From an uncultured Trueperaceae bacterium (GTDB lineage Bacteria; Deinococcota; Deinococci; Deinococcales; Trueperaceae), in assembly GCA_937873495.1 (NCBI GenBank), contig CALMXZ010000007.1, forward strand, positions 112,501 through 176,500: a DNA stretch of 64,000 nt. The letters run 5' to 3'. Positions within the stretch are counted from its first letter, which is position 1. Each line of letters starts with the position of its first letter. A program made the translations under genes and the position numbers. The notes under the pieces were generated by a model. That model searched no databases. It saw only the letters and a program-made list of their open reading frames with translations, and was not told the DNA's origin. This document shows positions 1 through 7,797 of the stretch, one piece after another.

Positions 1-1833
1 CCGCAGCGCGGCGGCCTTGACCTCTGCCACGAGGGTGACGAGCTCCCGCTTGGACCCCTCCGGGTCGGAATCGACGAGCCGCCCGGCCGCTTCTGCACGC
101 CTCACGAGCGCGCTCAGCCGGTGGCCGACGTCGTCGTGCAGGTCGCTGCCTAAAGCGCGCCTGGCTTCGTCGCGGGCGTTGAGGCTAGCAAGGCGCGAGC
201 GCTCGAGGTCGGCCTCCAACTCGAGGGCATGGACGGCGGTGGCCACCTGACCCGCCAGGGCGCCCAGCAGGCCGCGGTCGGCCTTCGGCAGCCGCTCCTC
301 ACCCTGCCTGGGCGAGACGACCAACGCCCCCAGCGGCTCGCCTGCCCGGGTCATCGCGATGCGCTCTGCCGCCTGGCGGGGCTCGCCGTGGCTCGCGAGG
401 GTGGTGCCCCCCACCTCCACCGCCACATAGGGCAACCGTAGGGCCTCCGCCACGGCGCGCGCCGCGGTCACCAAGGCGGTGGCTGGCCTCTCCGTGTACT
501 CGAGCCTCTGGCCCAGCTGGGCGAGGGCGACGTACGGCTCGTCTCTGAAGCCGTAGACCAGGCGGTTCGCCGCGCGCTGCAGCCGCGAGCGCAAGGGATC
601 GAACGCCAGAGCCACGACCCCCGTGGCGGTCAACGCCAGTGGCCAGTCGGCCTGGCCCCCCAGCAACCGCCCCAGGCCTCCCACCAGGCCGACGTAGAAG
701 CCGATCACGCCCAACGTGAGGCCGCCGTAGACGAGGGTGCGACGGACGATGACGTCGATGTCGAACAGCCGGTGACGCAGGAGCGCCACCCCGGTGCAGG
801 CGACGTAGACCAGCTCGCAGAGGCAATGGTCGAACATGAGCGACGACACCAAGGGGACCTTGGGGATGAAACCAGCGTAGTTCAGCCAGAAGAGGAGCGT
901 AAGCGCCGCAGAGAGCCCGAAGCCGAAGGCCAGCCACCGCACCTGGGCCCGCTCAGGACCGTCGCCGTGCCCTATCACCAGCTGTAGGATCACGGCCAAG
1001 TTAGCCAGACTGTAGGCGCCGGAGAGGAGCGGCACGATCATCACCGCACCCGTGAGCCAGACTACGCCTAGCACGAACCAGGGCAGAACGTAGATCGCCA
1101 ACAGCAGCCACCCTCGCACAGGGCGCGCCGCCGGGAAGGCCAGCAGGAAGTGGAGAGCCAAGGGCGGTAGCACCAGCCACGGGGCCATGTCGCCCAGCAG
1201 CCGTGCGCCGTAAAGCCGTCCGGGCGCCAGAGCGTCGGCTACCGTCACGACCCCCACCACCGAGCTGATGGCGATGGCGAGCGTGAAACTCTCGAGCAGG
1301 AACAGCAGCCTGGCGCTCCGGTTCTCGGGGCGGCGGTAGAACACGAACGCCGCCAGGAGCCAGGCGAAGCACAGGTAGGCTCCGCCCATGGGGTTGCCGA
1401 GGAAGCTGCGCCAGGCCGCACCCAGTGCGCCGGGAAGCGTCCAGCGCACTAGCGGCACCTCGAGGTCCATCAGCTGGCCCCCGCGCATTACCGTGTAGGT
1501 CACGGTGCCGCCGGCCCAGTACTCGATGGGCGCCGGGCGGCCGCGTACGGCACCGCCGATGACCTCGAAGTAGGGAACGCCGTTCACGCCCAACAGCACG
1601 TCGCCGGGGGCAAGTGGCGTGGCGCCCTTCAACCCATGCTCCACGAACGTCGGTGCCTCGACCGGCGGTTCGACGGACCAGCCGTCGGTCGGCAAGCTAA
1701 GCCGGTAAGCCTTGAACCCGAGGGCGCCGAGCATGACGCCGAATGCTATTAGGAGCACCGTGCGGGCCGCCCGGCCCCAACGCTCCGGGAGCCGCTTGAC
1801 CTGCCGGCGAGTGGTGAAGGCAGTGACGGCCAC
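1..1833 (-). CDS. PDZ/multi-TM/GAF sensor histidine kinase (NarL/LiaS type), 3' end cut by window
   Basis: The reading frame runs off the left edge, so the ATPase domain is missing. Reading the minus strand gives an N-terminal membrane segment, a PDZ-like module (residues about 50-110, GLKGATPLAPGDVLLGVNGV), about seven or eight hydrophobic helices, a GAF-like region, then a HisKA_3 dimerisation box with the phosphoacceptor His in LGSDLHDDVGHRLSALV. This is the architecture of membrane kinases that pair with NarL/LuxR-type response regulators; the partner should lie beyond the left edge. The start is chosen as GTG 1833, preceded by GGAGGGG, because an ATG further upstream is out of frame; TTG 1926 is an in-frame alternative. 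A -10-like TACAAT lies at 1941-1946. The ligand cannot be inferred; the PDZ may sense a peptide or envelope protein terminus. Confidence 0.85.
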   Translation of the reverse strand, partial: MAVTAFTTRRQVKRLPERWGRAARTVLLIAFGVMLGALGFKAYRLSLPTDGWSVEPPVEAPTFVEHGLKGATPLAPGDVLLGVNGVPYFEVIGGAVRGRPAPIEYWAGGTVTYTVMRGGQLMDLEVPLVRWTLPGALGAAWRSFLGNPMGGAYLCFAWLLAAFVFYRRPENRSARLLFLLESFTLAIAISSVVGVVTVADALAPGRLYGARLLGDMAPWLVLPPLALHFLLAFPAARPVRGWLLLAIYVLPWFVLGVVWLTGAVMIVPLLSGAYSLANLAVILQLVIGHGDGPERAQVRWLAFGFGLSAALTLLFWLNYAGFIPKVPLVSSLMFDHCLCELVYVACTGVALLRHRLFDIDVIVRRTLVYGGLTLGVIGFYVGLVGGLGRLLGGQADWPLALTATGVVALAFDPLRSRLQRAANRLVYGFRDEPYVALAQLGQRLEYTERPATALVTAARAVAEALRLPYVAVEVGGTTLASHGEPRQAAERIAMTRAGEPLGALVVSPRQGEERLPKADRGLLGALAGQVATAVHALELEADLERSRLASLNARDEARRALGSDLHDDVGHRLSALVRRAEAAGRLVDSDPEGSKRELVTLVAEVKAAALR

Positions 1834-1962
1834 TATCCCCTCCGTAACCGACGAAGCCGACGCTGGGGCGGGCAGGAGCGTGCGTACGACGGCGCGGAGC
1901 AGTTGACCCCAGCGTTCGTAAACCAACTGCGAGCGGCGTCATTGTAACAACCCGGGAAGTGT

Positions 1963-2448
1963 TTACCTCCCCGAAGTTGCGGCCCCACCCGTCGGCTGCA
2001 GGGGCGGCAACCTCGTGAGCCCCAACGACCACACCGTCGGGCTCATGACCTCCGAAGCGCCGGCGGCCGCGGCGGCGCGGTAGCTGATCTGCCTGCCGTC
2101 GCTGGTCAGATAGAGCACGATGACGAAGTCCTGCTGCCCGGCCGCCGGTGGGGGGAAGCCGAGCAAGGTGGCGCACGTCGCCAACGGTTCGCAGCGGACC
2201 CTGAGGGACAGGGCGTAGTCGCCCGCAGGTAGTGCGCCGACGAGGGCTTGTTCCGCCCGCTGCTGGTAGTAGGCCGCCAGCCGGGAGTTCTGGTACTCGA
2301 GCTGGGCCTGGATCAGGTAGGACTGCGAGGCCGCCCAGTGAGTCAGCGTCGCCAGCGCGGCCAGCACCACCAGCCACTTGCCTCGAGCGAACCGGGGTGC
2401 AGTCCTGGCCCCCATGACCCCGAGTGAACTGTTGCGAGCCTGCCTCAT
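1963..2448 (-). CDS. Hypothetical membrane-anchored small protein
   Basis: A 161-residue protein with a short basic N-terminus (FARGKWLVVLAALATLTHWAASQS), which is a signal anchor or uncleaved signal, followed by a soluble exported domain containing two cysteines (RCEPLATCATLL). No family is recognised. ATG 2448 is preferred over GTG 2466 because GGGGAAAGG precedes it. It follows the iron-transporter genes on the same strand after a 170-base gap and precedes the sensor kinase, so it may be the accessory external protein of that kinase; this is a guess from position only. Confidence 0.6.
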   Translation of the reverse strand: MRQARNSSLGVMGARTAPRFARGKWLVVLAALATLTHWAASQSYLIQAQLEYQNSRLAAYYQQRAEQALVGALPAGDYALSLRVRCEPLATCATLLGFPPPAAGQQDFVIVLYLTSDGRQISYRAAAAAGASEVMSPTVWSLGLTRLPPLQPTGGAATSGR

Positions 2449-2533
2449 CCTTTCCCCTTTCCCCACGCGCCAAGCCTCGGCGGGCGGTTCGGGACAAGGC
2501 TAGGGCCCCAGATGGCGGGACGCCAGAGGCGCT

Positions 2534-2555
2534 CTTCCCGGGTATGAGCGGGAAG
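2534..2555 (-). terminator. Possible terminator hairpin after the iron ABC operon
   Basis: Inverted arms CTTCCCG and CGGGAAG separated by 8 bases lie between the stop of the iron-binding protein gene and the next gene on the same strand. There is no clear U-tract, so it could equally be a processing or stabilising stem. Confidence 0.35.
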
Positions 2556-2618
2556 CGCGGGCAGAGGCGTGAGGTGCAGGCGCCGCAACCGCGATACGCG
2601 GCGGGCCTGCGCCCAGAT

Positions 2619-3659
2619 CTAGATGATGCCCGCCTGGATGATCAGTTCCTTGGCCTTGTCGAGGTCCTGCAGGCTGTTCTGGTCGATGGCCGGCGGGGAG
2701 AGTTCCTCGATGGGCTTGAGGCCGAGCGGGCTACTCACCCCGAGGGCGAGCGGGTACTGCGGCGACTCGTTCGCGATGATCTGTTGGCCACCCTGCGCGT
2801 CCGCGAGCCAGGCGAGAAAGCGTTGCGCCTCCGCCTGGTGCCTGCTCGACTTGAGGACCGCAGCGCCAGAGGCGAGGAGGAGCGCGCCGGCGTCGCCACC
2901 GCCCATGTAGTGCACCCGAGAGGCAAGGTTCTCCTCGCCGCCACGGCTCTGGGCAAGTAAGTACCAGTAGTAGTGGTTGCTGAGCCCGAAAGCGACCTGA
3001 CCGGCCTCGACGGCGTCGCGGACGGCGCCGTTCTTCTGCAGGTTGAGGCCGTTCGCCTGGATGCCCTTAAGCCACGCCAGCGTCTGATCCTCGCCGATGG
3101 CGTTGATGAGGTACGTGACGGTGCTGACGAACGCACCGCTCGGGGCGTACGCGAACTTGCCCTTCCAGGCGGGGTCGGTGAGCTCGAGGATGCCCTTGGG
3201 CAGGGCGCTCTCGTCGATGAGCTGGGGGTTGTAGAAGATGACGCGCGAGCGCGCCGCGACGGCCACCCAGTCACCCGTCCCGGGGTTGAGCGACGGTTGA
3301 ACCTTGGCTAGCGTCTCCGGGTCGACGGGGGCCAGGAGGCCGCGGCTAGCGAGCGCGTTCATCGGGCCGGGCTCCTCGCTGAGGAACAGGTCGGCGGGCG
3401 AGCGGCCACCTTCCTCGATGATCTGGTTGACCAGGTCGGCGTCCTTCCCCGTGCGAACATCGACCCTGATGCCGGTAGCCTCGAAGAAGCCGGCGGCGAG
3501 CGCGTCTGCGAGGGTCTCGTGCTGGCCGGAGTAGAGGGTGAGGGTCGTGGGGGCGGCGGTGGTGCCCTGCGCCTTGGCGGCGCCGAAGACGAGTGCGGCG
3601 GCCGCGGTGGCCGTTGCCAGCCAGGTGACCGCCTTGCGCCTCGTGGTGGGAACGAACAT
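2619..3659 (-). CDS. Fe(III)-type ABC transporter substrate-binding protein (FbpA/FutA family)
   Basis: This 346-residue periplasmic binding protein has a clear Sec signal (MFVPTTRRK followed by a hydrophobic run ending AKAQ). The mature start TLTLYSGQHE, the EATGIRVDVRTG segment and the paired tyrosines in SNHYYWY are typical of the ferric-ion binding (FbpA/FutA/AfuA) family, where adjacent tyrosines ligate Fe(III). It is the last gene of a same-strand group: ATPase, then permease, then this gene. A perfect 25-base palindrome lies in the 180-base gap upstream. Iron is the most likely substrate; thiamine or polyamine binding is less consistent with the YY pair. Confidence 0.88.
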   Translation of the reverse strand: MFVPTTRRKAVTWLATATAAAALVFGAAKAQGTTAAPTTLTLYSGQHETLADALAAGFFEATGIRVDVRTGKDADLVNQIIEEGGRSPADLFLSEEPGPMNALASRGLLAPVDPETLAKVQPSLNPGTGDWVAVAARSRVIFYNPQLIDESALPKGILELTDPAWKGKFAYAPSGAFVSTVTYLINAIGEDQTLAWLKGIQANGLNLQKNGAVRDAVEAGQVAFGLSNHYYWYLLAQSRGGEENLASRVHYMGGGDAGALLLASGAAVLKSSRHQAEAQRFLAWLADAQGGQQIIANESPQYPLALGVSSPLGLKPIEELSPPAIDQNSLQDLDKAKELIIQAGII

Positions 3660-3763
3660 TGCTTACCTTCTTCCTGCCGGGCCCCGGGCTCCGGCACCGT
3701 GCGCCTTCGAGAGAACGAGTGCCGTTCCGGTCGGGTGAGCGTCGGGGCGCAAACCTGACGCCT

Positions 3764-3788
3764 AATCCTGAGTCGTTCACTCAGGATT
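3764..3788. promoter_or_regulatory. Perfect 25-bp palindrome upstream of the iron-binding protein gene
   Basis: Arms AATCCTGAGT (3764-3773) and ACTCAGGATT (3779-3788) are perfect reverse complements around a 5-base spacer. The site lies 105 bases before the binding-protein start and 51 bases after the permease stop. There is no U-tract on either strand, so an operator or an mRNA-stabilising stem is likelier than a terminator. A 9/10 match to one arm, AATCCTGACT, recurs at 6705-6714 upstream of the ATPase gene, which favours an operator. Confidence 0.6.
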
Positions 3789-3839
3789 TGTTGGGAGTCT
3801 CGCACCCTGGCCGGGCCGCCGTCAAGGCCCAGCGCGCGC

Positions 3840-5471
3840 TCACCGCCGAGCGGGGCGCCTCAGGGTCTGGCGGATCATTACGAAGGCCGGGATGGCCGTG
3901 ATGGCAACGAGCGCGGCGGCGTAGGGGGCGGCGGCCGCGAAGTCGAGCACCTCCCCCTCGGTCGTCGCCCACAGCGCCGTGGCCAACGTGCGCGTGCCCG
4001 TCGGGTGGAGGAGCAGGGTCATGGTGAGCTCCTTGCCCACGTTCAGCATGACCAGGACGGCGCCGACCGCGATCCCGGGCAGGGCCAGCGGCAGCGTGAC
4101 GCGGAAGAAGGTCGCGAGTGACCTCACGCCCAGCGAGCGCGCCACGTTGTCGAACTGGGGCGAGGCATGCCCGAACCCCACCTGCTGCGCCCCAACCGCG
4201 ATGGGCAGGTAGAGGATGACGTAACCGATCACTAGCATGGAGCTCGTCTGGTAGATCGGGTAGAGCCACCGGACGGACAGGTAGACGAGCGCCAACGAGA
4301 CGATGACGCCCGGCAGCGAGTGAGCGATCCAGGTGGAACGCTCCGTCAGCATAGCAAGTCGGCCCGGGTAACGGACCGCGAGAAGGCTCACGGGGATGGC
4401 CGCGATGCTCGCCGCCAGCGCGGTGGCAAGCGCGTACTGCGCCGTGTCCTGCGTGGCACCGATGAGGCGCGCCCAGTCGAAGGCAGCGTCGGGCCGCAGC
4501 AGCAGCCGCACCAACCCCCCGCCCATGGCGGACAGCGGCACTCCGAGCGCGAGCGTGAGCAGGAACCCCGACGCGCCAAGCCACAGCCAGCGGCTGCGTC
4601 CTAGACGCCACAGGCTCGGGGCGCGCGCCACGCCGCCGCCCGTGCGCGCGGCGCTGGGCCGACCCCTCACCTTGAGGTCGAGCACCAGCAGCGCGAGCGA
4701 ACCGACAGCGAGGACTAACGAGAGGGTCCGGGCGGCCTCTGGCGCGCTCAGGACGGTCACTCGCTGCACGATGGCGGTGGTCAGGGTCCGGAACCTGAGA
4801 AGCTCGAGGGCACCGAACTCCGCGAACATGTGTAGCGCAACGATCAGCCCACCGCCCGCGATGGCCGTCCGCAGTTGCGGGAGGGTCACCCGGAAGAACG
4901 CCACGGCCGCGCTCGTGCCGAGGGAGCGCGCGGCCTCCTCCTGCGCCGGGTCGAGCCCCCTGAGGGCAGCCACCACGGGCAGGTAGATGTACGGGTACAT
5001 GGCGAGGCTGAGGATGATGACGGCGCCCGGCAGGCCGTAGATGAACGTCGAGCGGGGCGCCAGCTCGTAGAAGGTCGCTACCCAGGTGTACGAACCCACG
5101 AACGAAGGGATCCCGAGCGGCAGCGCGAAGAGCACCGTAAGGAGCGGCCTGGCGGGCAGGTCGGTGCGCACCACCAACAGCGCCAGCGCCACCCCGAGAC
5201 CGGCGCAGGTCAGGGTCACGCCCAGCGCCAGCAGCAGGGTGTTGGTGACGAGGATGCCGGTGGTGGGGCTCGAGAGTTCGCGAAGGAGGAGCGGCAGGCT
5301 GATCCCGCCGCGGAAGAGCAGGTAGGCCACGGGCGTCAAGGCCAGCAGCGCCACCAGCACGGCCGGCACCGCCAAGGCCGCGGGCGGCCGCGCCCCAACG
5401 ATCCTCGGGCGGGGAACTAGCGCTACAGGTGGGGCATGCCGTTCAGGCGGTGGCGTGTTCTTGGTGGTCAT
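3840..5471 (-). CDS. Iron ABC transporter permease, two fused BPD domains (FbpB type)
   Basis: The 543-residue protein has two tandem binding-protein-dependent permease halves with about 12 membrane helices. Each half carries an EAA-type loop: DPAQEEAARSLGTSAAVAFF in the first and FDNVARSLGVRSLATFFRV in the second. That duplicated single-chain arrangement is characteristic of FbpB-type iron permeases. The start ATG 5471 overlaps the 3' end of the ATPase gene by 29 bases, so the two are translationally coupled. It should form the membrane channel for the Fe-loaded binding protein encoded next. Confidence 0.9.
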   Translation of the reverse strand: MTTKNTPPPERHAPPVALVPRPRIVGARPPAALAVPAVLVALLALTPVAYLLFRGGISLPLLLRELSSPTTGILVTNTLLLALGVTLTCAGLGVALALLVVRTDLPARPLLTVLFALPLGIPSFVGSYTWVATFYELAPRSTFIYGLPGAVIILSLAMYPYIYLPVVAALRGLDPAQEEAARSLGTSAAVAFFRVTLPQLRTAIAGGGLIVALHMFAEFGALELLRFRTLTTAIVQRVTVLSAPEAARTLSLVLAVGSLALLVLDLKVRGRPSAARTGGGVARAPSLWRLGRSRWLWLGASGFLLTLALGVPLSAMGGGLVRLLLRPDAAFDWARLIGATQDTAQYALATALAASIAAIPVSLLAVRYPGRLAMLTERSTWIAHSLPGVIVSLALVYLSVRWLYPIYQTSSMLVIGYVILYLPIAVGAQQVGFGHASPQFDNVARSLGVRSLATFFRVTLPLALPGIAVGAVLVMLNVGKELTMTLLLHPTGTRTLATALWATTEGEVLDFAAAAPYAAALVAITAIPAFVMIRQTLRRPARR

Positions 5472-6555
5472 GCGTCGTTACGCGCCCTAGGGTCCCTTCG
5501 GCGACGCGCACGCCCACGACGGTCCCGACCCGGGGCACAGCGTGGCCCTGCAGCCGCACCCGCACCGGCGCACCCGAGCCATCGACGCCCAACCGTAGGC
5601 GCACGACGCTATCGTGGCCGAAGAAGCTGGTGCTCATCACGCGCGCCTTGACGCCGCCGTCGGCCAGTTCCAACTGTTCGGGCCGCAGCATGACCATGCA
5701 CTTGCCGAGCATGGAACCTCCGACGCCGCCTTGCACAGCGATGCAGCCGAGGGCGCACTCCACGCACGGGTGGACAGGGTCGGTGCCGGGCGGCGCCACC
5801 ATGGCCGGCAGCAATATGGCCTCGCCAACGAAGCTGGCGACCTGCTGGTCAGCGGGGCTGGCGTAAACACCGTGCGGCGAGTCGGCCTGCACGACGCGCC
5901 CCTGGCGCATGACTGCCACGTGGTCGGCTAACGACAGGGCCTCCTCCTGGTCGTGGGTCACGAGTACCGCCGTGGTGCCAAGCGAGCGCAGCAGGTCGCG
6001 GACCTCCTCGCGCAACTCGACGCGCAGCGTCGCGTCGAGGGCTGAGAAGGGCTCGTCGAGCAACACCACCTCGGGTAACGGCGCCAGGGCCCTGGCAAGG
6101 GCAACGCGCTGCTGCTGACCACCCGACAGTTCCTCCGGGCGCCTAGCCTCGTGGCCGGGAAGGCCAACGAGTTCGAGGAGTTCACGCACGCGCTCGGAAC
6201 GCTGGCGCCGGGTGCGGCCGGAGAGGGCCCAGCCCCCAAGGCCGAAGCCCACGTTCTGCCCGACACTGAGGTGCGGGAAGAGCGCCCCTTCCTGCGGGAC
6301 GATGCCGATCCCGCGCAGTTCCGGCGGCACCTGGGTTCCTGCGCTCGTGAGGACCCTGTCGCCCAACGTGACCTCGCCCCGGTCGCACCGGTCGAAGCCC
6401 GCCACGACACGGAGCAGGGTCGTCTTCCCGCAGCCGGACGCGCCGAGGATGGCGGTGAAGCCACCTGCGCCCACGTCGAGGTCCACGTCCTGCAGGGCAG
6501 TCACCGGCGCCGGCTTGGCCACGAACGTCTTGCTGACACCCCTGAGGCTCAGCAT
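5443..6555 (-). CDS. Iron ABC transporter ATP-binding protein (FbpC type)
   Basis: An ABC ATPase of 370 residues with Walker A GASGCGKTTLLR, signature [15 protein letters not shown], Walker B VVLLDEPFSALD and the switch His in VLVTHD. A C-terminal TOBE-like extension (MLRPEQLEL and following) matches the FbpC/PotA class. The ATG at 6555 (MLSLRGVSKTF) is chosen; the reading frame continues upstream to 6621 but that part has no family similarity. It is the first gene of the iron-uptake group, with 231 bases of non-coding DNA before it. Confidence 0.9.
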   Translation of the reverse strand: MLSLRGVSKTFVAKPAPVTALQDVDLDVGAGGFTAILGASGCGKTTLLRVVAGFDRCDRGEVTLGDRVLTSAGTQVPPELRGIGIVPQEGALFPHLSVGQNVGFGLGGWALSGRTRRQRSERVRELLELVGLPGHEARRPEELSGGQQQRVALARALAPLPEVVLLDEPFSALDATLRVELREEVRDLLRSLGTTAVLVTHDQEEALSLADHVAVMRQGRVVQADSPHGVYASPADQQVASFVGEAILLPAMVAPPGTDPVHPCVECALGCIAVQGGVGGSMLGKCMVMLRPEQLELADGGVKARVMSTSFFGHDSVVRLRLGVDGSGAPVRVRLQGHAVPRVGTVVGVRVAEGTLGRVTTHDHQEHATA

Positions 6556-6704
6556 GCCGCCGACCCCGCAACGGCCCTGACGTCGCCTGGTCGCGCCCTC
6601 ACGGGGTTGTGCTCGTGCCAACTCGGAACATGCGCGCGTACGTCCTTATCCGGGCCCGTCGAAGGCCGGGCCACCCCTTGGAGCCAGGCCAGGCAGCGCG
6701 CCGC

Positions 6705-6714
6705 AATCCTGACT
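6705..6714. promoter_or_regulatory. Half-site AATCCTGACT resembling the 3764-3788 palindrome
   Basis: Nine of ten bases match the left arm of the palindrome upstream of the binding-protein gene. It lies 150 bases before the ATPase start in the only sizeable gap upstream of the operon. A shared regulator is inference. Confidence 0.35.
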
Positions 6715-6786
6715 CTACTGGTCAAGCTTACCCCACGTGGCGGCCCGCACCTGTTCACGGCGGTGCGGGGTCGGGAGGGCGCCGGC

Positions 6787-7596
6787 TCAGCCTTCCCACG
6801 GCGCCAAGCCCCGCCTGATGGTCTCCGCCGCGCCTGCGAGGGCCGCCAGCGAGGCCCGGTGGAGCCCGCTGCCGAACGTCACGCGCGCCACGCCCAACTC
6901 GGCCAGCCGCCCCAGACCCGGGGTGCTGGGACGCGCCATGACGTTGACGGGGCCTCCCACGCCCTTCACGTACGCTCCGATGTCGGCGTCTTCGCTGAGC
7001 ATGATGGGGAACACGCAGTCAGCGCCGGCGGCCAGGTAGCGGCGGGCGCGCGCCATGGACCGTTCCAGTCGCGTCGCCTCCGGCCCGTCCTGCCGCACGT
7101 GCACGTCGACGCGGGCGTTGACCACCAGGCCGGTGTTGGCCGCTCGCGCGGCGCGCACGACGGCACCGATCCGCTCGACCTGCTGCTCCGCGGGCACCAA
7201 CTGCCCGGTTCGCGGGTCGCTGTCTTCTAGGTTGCAGCCGACCACGCCGGCCCTGACCAACCGCTCCACCAGGGCATCTGCGCTCAGGCCGTAGCCGGTC
7301 TCGATGTCCGCCGTGACCAGCACCGGAGCCAGCCCCGGGCCCCGCGCCGCGGTCGCTCCCGCGACGATGCGCGCGGTGGCCGCGAACGCCTCTGCCGGGG
7401 GCGTGCCCTCGCCGTCGGAGTACCCGAGGGAGCGCGAGATGGCCCCGCTGGAAGTGGCGATGGCGCCAAACCCCGCCGTCACGAGGGTGGCGGCGCTGGC
7501 AGCGTCCCAGGCGTTCGGTAGCACGAGCGGACCCTGCCCGTGGTGGAGCGTCCTGAAACGCTCGGCGTCCGCCCGCCTGGTGACTGGGTTCGTCAT
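6787..7596 (-). CDS. Isocitrate lyase/PEP mutase family protein
   Basis: A 269-residue single-domain enzyme of the ICL/PEPM alpha-beta barrel superfamily. Visible landmarks are LPNAWDAASA at the N-terminus, ATSSGAISRSLGYSDGEG, VTADIETGYG (metal-binding acidic segment), GCNLEDSD and VVNARVDV. Family members cleave or rearrange 2-hydroxy/phospho-acids such as 2-methylisocitrate, oxaloacetate or phosphonopyruvate; the catalytic-loop KKCGH of true isocitrate lyase is absent, so the substrate is open. ATG 7596 has GGAGAGG at a good distance. It sits alone between the iron operon and the MMPL gene. Confidence 0.82.
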   Translation of the reverse strand: MTNPVTRRADAERFRTLHHGQGPLVLPNAWDAASAATLVTAGFGAIATSSGAISRSLGYSDGEGTPPAEAFAATARIVAGATAARGPGLAPVLVTADIETGYGLSADALVERLVRAGVVGCNLEDSDPRTGQLVPAEQQVERIGAVVRAARAANTGLVVNARVDVHVRQDGPEATRLERSMARARRYLAAGADCVFPIMLSEDADIGAYVKGVGGPVNVMARPSTPGLGRLAELGVARVTFGSGLHRASLAALAGAAETIRRGLAPWEG

Positions 7597-7624
7597 GGTC
7601 GTAGCACCTCTCCCTAGCGCCCCT

Positions 7625-7747
7625 TCACCTAAAGGGCGTTGAACCTCGCGCGCAAACCCGCCGCGGCCGCGCGGGCGCCCCCTCGGGATCGTCCCCGACG
7701 CGAGGTTCGGCCTTGGGTCCTTCGGCGCCCTGCGACGCTTGCCGCAT
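7625..7747 (-). CDS. Candidate 40-residue small ORF in the leader of the PEP mutase-family gene
   Basis: ATG 7747 lies exactly six bases after TATGCT (7754-7759 on the minus strand), the arrangement seen at many leaderless genes in this window. The ORF ends 28 bases before the next start codon. The peptide (MRQASQGAEGPKAEPR...) is hydrophilic and low-complexity with no recognisable family. It could be a real leader peptide or merely the start of a transcript for the downstream gene. Confidence 0.3.
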   Translation of the reverse strand: MRQASQGAEGPKAEPRVGDDPEGAPARPRRVCARGSTPFR

Positions 7748-7753
7748 GGCGGC

Positions 7754-7759
7754 AGCATA
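7754..7759 (-). promoter_or_regulatory. -10 element TATGCT upstream of the PEP mutase-family gene
   Basis: TATGCT is followed after six bases by an ATG. It predicts a transcript start near 7747 and a leader of about 150 bases before the PEP mutase-family gene. Confidence 0.4.
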
Positions 7760-7797
7760 AGCCCGTACTGGTCGGTGTCGGCCCGACCGTGAGGTGC

